Shown here: positions 57,001 to 64,000 of the stretch, in pieces
Numbering within the stretch: the stretch's first letter is position 1
How the letters are laid out: each line of letters starts with the position of its first letter
Assembly: GCA_964036665.1 (NCBI GenBank)
Contig: OZ038526.1
Location: forward strand, 17,174,001-17,238,000
Length of the DNA: 64,000 nucleotides
Direction: 5' to 3'
Source: Gordius sp. MW1
Taxonomy: Eukaryota > Nematomorpha > Gordioida > Gordea > Gordiidae
The notes under the pieces: model-generated
Databases searched by the model: none
The model's input: only the letters and a program-made list of their open reading frames with translations
What the model was told of the DNA's origin: nothing
Position numbers and translations under genes: made by a program

Positions 57001-60000
57001 AGCAGTTTTTTGCACACTTTATTGAATACTTATTGTCGCCAAAAAATTTTTAATTCTTTTTATCAACCATTTTTTTTATTTTGTGTCGATTAGCTGCAAT
57101 TCTTTTTATATCAAATAAAAACAAAATAAATAACTTGAAAAACTAGTGCAGCCAAACTTGGTCAGTTTTCATAAGCCCCTTTAATTTTGAACTAAATTTG
57201 TTTATCTGAGATTTTTAGCTTATGCAATAATAATTTTAGATTAGACAATAACTTCCAATCTCGAAATGGGTATATTTTAAAATTAACTTCTTTAGGTAGT
57301 GTTTAAAAAAATGATTATACATCGTGTTTATGTAATGAATGTGGCGTCGCTTTGTGCAACCATTATTAGGTAGATTAGCACTATTTGAAACAATTGAAAT
57401 TTACTACTAAAAAAACACATGCGAATTTGTGCAATGGTCAAATTCACGTTTAACGCGGTAAAAAGGATGCGGGAGAATCTATGAACCATCACCGGTGAGT
57501 GAGTGGGGTGGGAAGGCCGTATATTAAGCTCCCTACTCACGTTAACCTTTACCTTTTCCCATGTTGTGTGTGATGCCCCCCCCCCTCCCTTCCCTTCCAT
57601 TACCTGCCCCTAACCCCTTTGTTTATCGCCCCGGCAATCTTCCTGTGATCATACCACGACCACACTATAGCTCACTTACACGTAGTATGTTACATCATAA
57701 CAATGCTAATGCTAAAGGACTTAGGGGGACATGTTGGTTGAGTAGGGTAAAATCTCTCCTTTTGTTACACGCGCTGTGCGCTGTGTTTGTATTGAATCTA
57801 TCTATCTACGGATAAATCCTTATCATCATCATCATCCATAGCTAGGTAGTAGTGAGTGAGTGTTGGTTGTGGTGACCTACAATCTCCCCACTCGACCACG
57901 ATCGACAACCAGGAATGCACATTATTCTCATCATTATCACACTACCTGTACACGCATCGCATCTACTCTCCAAAATTCCTATCACCACTATGTGCAAGCA
58001 GATATCGCGCATTAATAGCGAATTGTTTCGGTGAAACCCTATGTTAAGTAGGCGATCATTTTTGGATTTTTTTATAAGCAATGCTCTAAAATTTATCGCG
58101 AATATTTTTATATATATTAATTAGTGTGCATTCAAATCTAATTACTGTCTTGCGGATATTCTTATTTTTGTATGGACAAATAAATGCCTTCGCATGATAC
58201 CCTTTGTTAATAGTTGGGGACAATCGGTGTAACCCGTATATTATTTAGAATATAAAAACGCTGTATTAGCAAATGTGAAGTAATGTCGCAATTCGAGTTT
58301 TTGTCGTTATCATGCCATATTAGGGTGGAAACCTGCAAAATCAATTTTTTTTACCCCGAACCCGACTCGGCCAATTTTTTTTCTAATTTTAAGCATTTTA
58401 AAATTTTTAACCCAAACCCGGCCCTACCCCAAAGCATCTGAATTTTTTTAATCGGATCCTTCTCGGAACTCTTCAAATTTTGATATTCGACGCAAGAGTT
58501 AGAAAATTTGCGGTGTGTAAAATTTAATCGACAAATTGCGATTTATTAAACTTTTTGACTAATAAATATATACTTATTTGAATGATTTTTTATAGATAGT
58601 AAAAATAATAGCATCTACAATATCGGGTCGGAACTTCACCATTCTCTTTATTACCGATAATAGATCATATTAATTTGGAATAAATAGTTTTGTAAATGAA
58701 CATTGAATTCATTTAAACTTACTTTTATTTTATTTTTAAATGCACAAATTATAATTTTATTATTACCTATAATAAATCATATTAATTTAAAACACATAAT
58801 TTCGCAAATGAACCATTTGAACATACTTATGTTGATTTATGAATATACAATTATGTAGATTAAATTAATAATTGCTACTTCACACTATTTAAATACAATT
58901 AAAAATATTATTTTGTTCATATATTTTACTTTTCACGGGTCTTAAATTTGCTAAATTAAAACAATCAGATTTAAATAAAGAAAAGAAATTAATTAAAATG
59001 ATCTTAATTAATTATACATTTTGATATTTATTTAAAATATTATACATAATAGCATTAATTTAAAGGATATCGTCATTTAGATTTATAACCTTTGGCCCTA
59101 CTCTTTATATGCACCCGACTTAAAATTATTTTAAAATTTTTTACCCGAACCCGACTCGACCCGAAGACATTTCAAATTCCGGTTCGGGTTTTGGGTCACC
59201 CGTGCAGGTCTCCATTTTACTTAAAATGAAATGGTTGGGGAGAATGAATCTTTATATTTTTACTATTATTACTTTATTTATTCTAGAATTTTCAGTGATG
59301 GATAAACATTTGAACGAATATCGGTTTGTATTTTTAGGCACGCCTTTTTTTATTTGTTTAGTTGATTTGTTGTAGGTCATTAAAAAGGGCTGATTCAGAT
59401 GCTATTTTAAGGGAATTACATTATGTGTTTTACAATAAATCTTCAAGGCCCAGAACCCGACATTTTATCAAATTAATATTTTCTGTGCATTTGCAATTAA
59501 TAAATGTCAATATATCTAAGAATGAACCATGATATCATGTTGTTTTAAATATATTTCGGGGATGTTTAATGGTCAAATAATCCACCAAACAATCTAAGAT
59601 TTTTTCTATTGTGATTTGTATCCGGTCTTAAAATTTCAACAACACTTATACTTGTAATATAATTTTTGAAATACAATTTTTTGTACCCTTTATATATATA
59701 ATGATTTAATTAGTTTCTTAAATTTTGAGCTGGATGCAGAAGCTTTAACTTGCGTCTTTTATGATATTTTTATAATACGCACTTGAAATAGTGTTTTATT
59801 AATTTATATATAAATATATGATCTTTAGGCTCAAGAAATAGTTGATGAGATAAACAGGATCAAATCGGGGACCAAATACAAAAAGATTCCTAAAAGGTAT
59901 ATTCTATGTGAATATGAGCAGAAATTGTATGTTACCCATCTAGCTATTATGTTCCACCCCAACAACAATATTCAAGCAAATCCATGCTGAATTTGAACGA

Positions 60001-62962
60001 AATCGGGAGCCACAAAGGTATGGGTGGCCTGCTGCACAACCAAAGTTTTTCCGGCGCCACTTCCCCACACTGTATGGACCATAGCCATAGTTACCCTTAC
60101 AATGGCCATCAACCAAATACTCCTTATAACAACAAAGCATACATGTCGCCGCATCTAAGTACGACTAAAATTCGATTCTTCTCAACTATTGCAATGATGC
60201 TCAATGTTATATCAATTTAGGTAAAGATCATTCCATACTTCCTAGAGAAAGTTTGTACAGCTATTCTTCACATGATATCGATGGGGCCGAATCTATAGCG
60301 AGTCAGCAAACAGAACACGATGTGGTAAATTTTCTTTGCCATCGAAAAATATCCATCCATATATACGTTTTTTTAGCAATTATGAAGAAAATTATTTTTT
60401 TCAAATTTTAATAGTTATATGAATGTGAAATTTTAAATGAGATTGATTTATTTTAAAGTTCGGGCGTTGCCAATATTTAGACAAAACATTTTAGCGATTT
60501 AGGTAAGGGCAAAATGATGATTTAAAAAGTTTTTTTTATTTAATCTGGCTATGCTCATGTGCAGTTATTTAAAAAAAATTTGAATGTGCTTAAATTATTG
60601 AATGTGCTAAGAAATATGTTTTGTTTAGAATTTGACTTTAAATCATCTTAAATGTTGAGTATATAAATTTTATGAGTAAAGGGGTAGAGATAGCCGTTTT
60701 GATTAATCTATTTTATGTTTATAAGGTAGACAAAAAAAAATCATTTAATAAAGCAAAAAATAGTTTTTATAAAGCTTTAATGTTTAAGCAAATGTATTTT
60801 AATTGGTTGGTTTATGTTTAGTCGACTAAAACCTAAGGTCGACCAAACAAAATCTTAACTTTTCTACAACACTATTTTATTAAGTGAAAAATTTAGTTCA
60901 TATGGATTTATAATTTATCAAATGTTTTCTATCGTATTAACTTATATATATTTTTTTTTCCTAGTATTCACATTTTTTTAAGTCACCACCTATTAAGGGT
61001 TCAATAAAAACCAGTATATATTTATTAAAGATAATATAAACTGGAAAAATTGTTATTTTAGAGCATCTTTTGCGCTTCGCATTAGTATACTCATAATTTC
61101 TTCTTCCACTCTATATGACACAATATTTTTGAAGCTCAACATACAAATTTTAACTTAACCTACGGATAATTATCATTGTAACTATATTCAAGGACATGTG
61201 GTGACATTTTTTAGTTGAAGGTAGTATTACCTTTTTAGTCGCCTCCAAAGTTAGTTCCTAACATATACCTATTTATTTTTGATACTAATATGATGATGGA
61301 TTGATAAAATTAATAGTTTATTATTTCAATAAATATTCATCAAATGCCATTTTATGCTCACTCAATCAATACCTTATTCTCCCCATCTATCAGCGTCCGT
61401 ACGCAATGAGATTTTGAACTTTTGTCCCTACACTCATAACAATTATTTATTACTAATAGTTAGTGTTTGTCCTTTGGATACCAGATATTTCCAATTTTTG
61501 TATTTAATAAGTTAGCTAGTAGTTGCCTCCAGGTTAAAATAGCCCTTTTCATAAAACTAATACCCTTTCATTAACAATTATAATCCTGAACTTATATGAA
61601 GATCAGGGGAAGGGGTTTAGGTTTACAATATTATACTTAAATAGAAATGGTACAAAAAAATAATTTTATAGCCCTGTAGATGAATCAATGGTGTATAAGA
61701 TTAAATGACTATAAATACGGATAAACTTTAAAAATGGAGAAAATTTACCTCCAAAAAACCTAAAAAATGCCTTTTTGACACATTTATCCCCCCCCCCCCA
61801 TTAAATTTTTTGGAGAAAAAACCAGAATGCTAAGCTTAAATTTCTCTCGAAATAAATTGTCAGAATGCGAGATGTTTTATATGTAGACCTGTGAATAAGA
61901 GAAAAGATTGTTTTTATGATGGCATATTTAAATTACACAAATAGTCATTGAACATGCTTCTTCTTTTTCTTACTTGCATGGGCTTAGGCAGGGGGGGGGC
62001 GGCCCCTAAATGACAAAAAAAAATTTATGTTTTGCCCCCCCCCCCTAATTGAACTTTTAAACGTTTCGCCCCTTCCCCCTAATCCAAAACCTGGCTACGC
62101 CCATGCTTACTTGTCATCATTTGTTTATTATAATTTAGTATGCAATATATTTATATTACAAAATTATATATTAATTAATAAATATATAACGTTTATTCAT
62201 CTATTCCTAATAATTCATAATTTTTAATTCAACCGACCTGAGAAATTATGCAATTAAAAAATTTAACAAATTAATTCTTGTATTTTTTACTAACGCTGTA
62301 TTTTTTTAATTTATCATTCGACTAACTCAAAATTGTTTTATAAAGATGATGCTTAACCATTGTTTTGATGATATTGAAAATTTTATCGCCAAACTGCAAC
62401 ACTCTAACGCGGCCTTTAAAGAATTGGAAAAAAGACAGAAAATGAATAACAAAAAAAGCAAAAGCGTGCCTGGAAGTAAGCTGATTGATTATAAGCCAAT
62501 TTCTGCACCTTAATTTTTCATTAAACATTTATTAGAGATATTATTTCTATTAGGTTTATAAGCTTCATTTGTAATTTTTAGGCGCGATGCTGAGTTTACA
62601 CGCACGCCCACCGACCGAAAATGAATTCGTTGATATATTTCAAAAATTCAAATTGGCCTTCAATCTGTTGGCCCGTTTGAAAAATTATATCCACGACCCT
62701 AACGCCCCCGAATTGATCCATTTCTTATTTACGCCACTCGCTATGATCGTTGATGCTACAAAGGTAAACGATTCAAATTCGATAAGGTTAATACGAGCTT
62801 CCCTTTTCAATTTAGAGAATTGAGTGCGGGCCCTCATTAACATCGCACATCGTGACACCCTTGCTAACCAACAGGGCTGTCGAGCTGTTGCATAGCTGCC
62901 TAAGCTCGAAAGAAAACGAGTTGTGGCAATCGCTGGGTGATGCTTGGATTTATCCTCAGTAA
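54045..62962 (+). CDS. EPS8: EPS8-like adaptor: PTB domain and helical region, nine exons
   Basis: Exons 54045-54093, 54235-54362, 54441-54617, 59829-59896, 59944-60158, 60221-60324, 62346-62475, 62582-62763 and 62816-62962. Phases agree throughout and give 399 residues. PTB domain: [58 protein letters not shown] low-complexity Ser/His/Asn/Tyr-rich linker follows, then [54 protein letters not shown] and [12 protein letters not shown], all hallmarks of EPS8. In animals EPS8 links receptor tyrosine kinases to Rac and caps or bundles actin. Here the frame ends IYPQ-TAA, before the expected SH3 and actin-binding parts. TAA overlaps AATAAA, but CA|GTAATA could instead be a donor to exons beyond the window. 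The first Met at 54045 directly follows an AG, so it may be a spliced exon rather than the true start. Identification is firm; both ends are uncertain. Confidence 0.93.
56235..56403. mobile_element. 169-bp MITE, catgggcgtagccagg family, perfect 8-bp duplication
   Basis: TIR catgggcgtagccagg / cctggctgcgcccatg flanked by aattccat (56227-56234, 56404-56411). Long G and C runs inside. The 8-bp duplication puts the family in the hAT superfamily. Confidence 0.93.
56671..56979 (+). other. Intronic 102-codon ORF, hydrophobic, probably not a gene
   Basis: [20 protein letters not shown]...; rich in Leu, Phe and Tyr with two hydrophobic stretches. Same strand as EPS8, no splice match to the neighbouring exon phases, no family recognised. 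At this base composition an ORF of this length can arise by chance. Confidence 0.15.
57540..58060. other. GC-richer island inside the EPS8 intron
   Basis: Stands out in composition: ccccccctcccttcccttcc, ccccggcaatcttcctgtga, acacgcgctgtgcgctgtg, cactcgaccacgatcgacaa. Open frames on both strands show no family. It could be an alternative promoter or first exon, or an old insertion. Confidence 0.3.
58326..59214. mobile_element. hAT-type MITE, CCCGACCC family, in the EPS8 intron
   Basis: Left end tggaaacctgcaaaatca, right end cacccgtgcaggtctcca, with decayed cccgaacccgactcgg words inside. The flanks (tattaggg and ttttactt) no longer match, so it is older than the 51044 copy. Confidence 0.7.
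60325..62345 (+). other. 2.0-kb intron of the EPS8-like gene
   Basis: Donor gtaaat after HDV, acceptor ataaag before MMLNHC. AT-rich; holds the MITE at 61977-62105. No coding exon recognised, so the linker between PTB and the helical region is shorter than in vertebrate EPS8. Confidence 0.75.
61977..62105. mobile_element. 129-bp MITE, catgggcgtagccagg family, perfect 8-bp duplication
   Basis: Ends catgggcttaggcagg / cctggctacgcccatg flanked by cttacttg (61969-61976, 62106-62113). Confidence 0.92.
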
Positions 62963-64000
62963 TAAAAACTACTATACGTTGTTTACTCTATTACTTTTGT
63001 CGTTAATACATTGGTGTTCTTTTTTATCTTTTATTCTTTAACATCTTTTTTTATTAAGAAATTGTCTCCACCCGCCCCGATGTTCCATTTTCACTTTGTT
63101 TAAACTTTATATGCAATTTTTTATTGTTAACTATTCACTTATATTAACGAAAAAATTTGTTGCTATTAATACGTTATTTAAAACAAGAATAATCTCGATG
63201 TATACTAAGTGAATTTTCCGATTTTTCTACAATTTAATCAACTAAATTTATTAATTTAATAATATAACCGTAGTAATATAAATTTGTATTTCTTAAGCTT
63301 TTCGAATGCTAATTTTTGTGGAATTTCTAATATATATGTACATTTAAAAATGATAAAGAATCGACAGGATAAAGGGGCTGGAGTTTGAACTGCTTCTTTA
63401 ATAGCTAGCTTTTAGTATCCTGGGTCCATTTTTTTAAGCAAGTACGCAGTACCACAGTTTTGTTTCTTTTAAAAATAGTGGGGTTTAGAGAAATATTATT
63501 TTTTAAGGTTTGTTGGTTAGGGATTGCTTTGAACCGCGCTCAGGCCTTGTGTCTGGCTGTTAATCCCACCTAATCGTGCGACCCAATGTCTTAATTAATC
63601 TTTCTCCAAGGGGTACCTGTACAGGCTACTTGGGGGTCACTCATAAATGCTGGTAACGTTCATAATTTTGGCATCTGGAAAGTTCACATTTTGGTTGGGT
63701 CAAAAAGTTATGAGCTATTATGACTGCTAAAATCGGGGTAAACCGTTAACACTGAACGCTAGCGGAAACAATGAATAGATTCATTTTAATTATTGCAAAG
63801 CATAGAGTATATAAACAATTTCAACGTGGCGTTACCTTATAAATGATAATGCACCTGTTGTGAAACGTGTATTTTCTAGCTAAAACCCCTGGTTTCATAT
63901 TTACAAACCTGGTATCAAAAATATAATGTTTTGTTTCTAAAAGAAGATGTCCGAAAAATATTTTAATTATATTATCCTGTACCTTTTTCTCAGAGATCAT
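62963..64000. other. No gene recognised after the EPS8-like stop
   Basis: AT-rich with no SH3-type or other exon that I can read. A somewhat GC-richer piece at 63520-63660 (gaaccgcgctcaggccttgt, ggggtacctgtacaggctac) shows no motif. Confidence 0.4.

Larger units (their letters stand above)
54618..59828 (+). other. 5.2-kb intron of the EPS8-like gene
   Basis: Between donor gtaaga (54618) and acceptor tttag (59828). Holds a small MITE (56235-56403), a 102-codon ORF (56671-56979), a GC-richer island (57540-58060), a hAT MITE (58326-59214) and a lone Helitron-like terminal hairpin (56026-56043). The rest is AT-rich and featureless. Confidence 0.8.

Noticed and set aside
57561-57815. 84-codon Pro-rich [18 protein letters not shown]
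   Set aside because: Low-complexity start from a C run, no family, and no match to EPS8 exon phases.
62322-62528. Minus-strand ORF at the EPS8 exon
   Set aside because: Shadow of the coding exon 62346-62475 on the other strand.

Overview
The window is AT-rich nuclear DNA of an invertebrate animal. Two metazoan genes can be read through their introns. One is the 3' end of a receptor-type guanylate cyclase (+ strand, 4218-6580). The other is an EPS8-like signalling adaptor (+ strand, 54045-62962, nine exons). A third small gene (minus strand, 44923-45135, two exons) encodes a 56-residue Tyr/Pro-rich secreted peptide. Splice sites are GT-AG, and several introns are tiny (36, 42, 47, 52 and 62 nt). 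The species cannot be named from what I can see.

Most of the rest is transposable elements, many nested. 1-1704: a non-LTR retrotransposon relic (minus). 8449-16082: two copies of one Ty3/gypsy family, a pol-bearing minus-strand copy abutting a plus-strand internally deleted copy, carrying a hAT MITE and a Helitron-like insertion. 16104-19798: a piggyBac-like element split by a hAT MITE. 20905-22870: an RTE-like LINE split by an inverted repeat. 23490-24290: a gypsy gag/protease relic.

24564-39158 is one 14.6-kb hAT transposon, defined by perfect 18-bp terminal inverted repeats and a perfect 8-bp target duplication. Its BED/hATC transposase is damaged and its body is filled by later insertions: tandem copies of a repeat that begins ctagctgacccgg, a small TIR element, a nearly complete Ty3/gypsy element (31202-36273) and a Helitron-like element. 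A further Helitron-like copy lies at 39622-41318. 42695-44255 is a giant inverted repeat built from G/C-run minisatellites. 44.3-53.6 kb is mostly non-coding, with the small peptide gene, a hAT MITE and a LINE fragment. From 54 kb onward is the EPS8 gene, whose long introns hold MITEs.

Most notable observations: (i) the gypsy element at 31202-36273 has a small first ORF with a predicted membrane helix plus a CCHC knuckle; it is in frame with pol across a single UGA followed by CUAG, a known leaky-stop context; (ii) a GC-rich, Arg-rich third ORF with a Cys cluster lies downstream of integrase in both gypsy elements; (iii) a filled-site/empty-site pair fixes the ends of the Helitron-like family; (iv) the EPS8-like coding sequence stops before the SH3 domain; (v) the guanylate cyclase ends in a CaaX-like tail.
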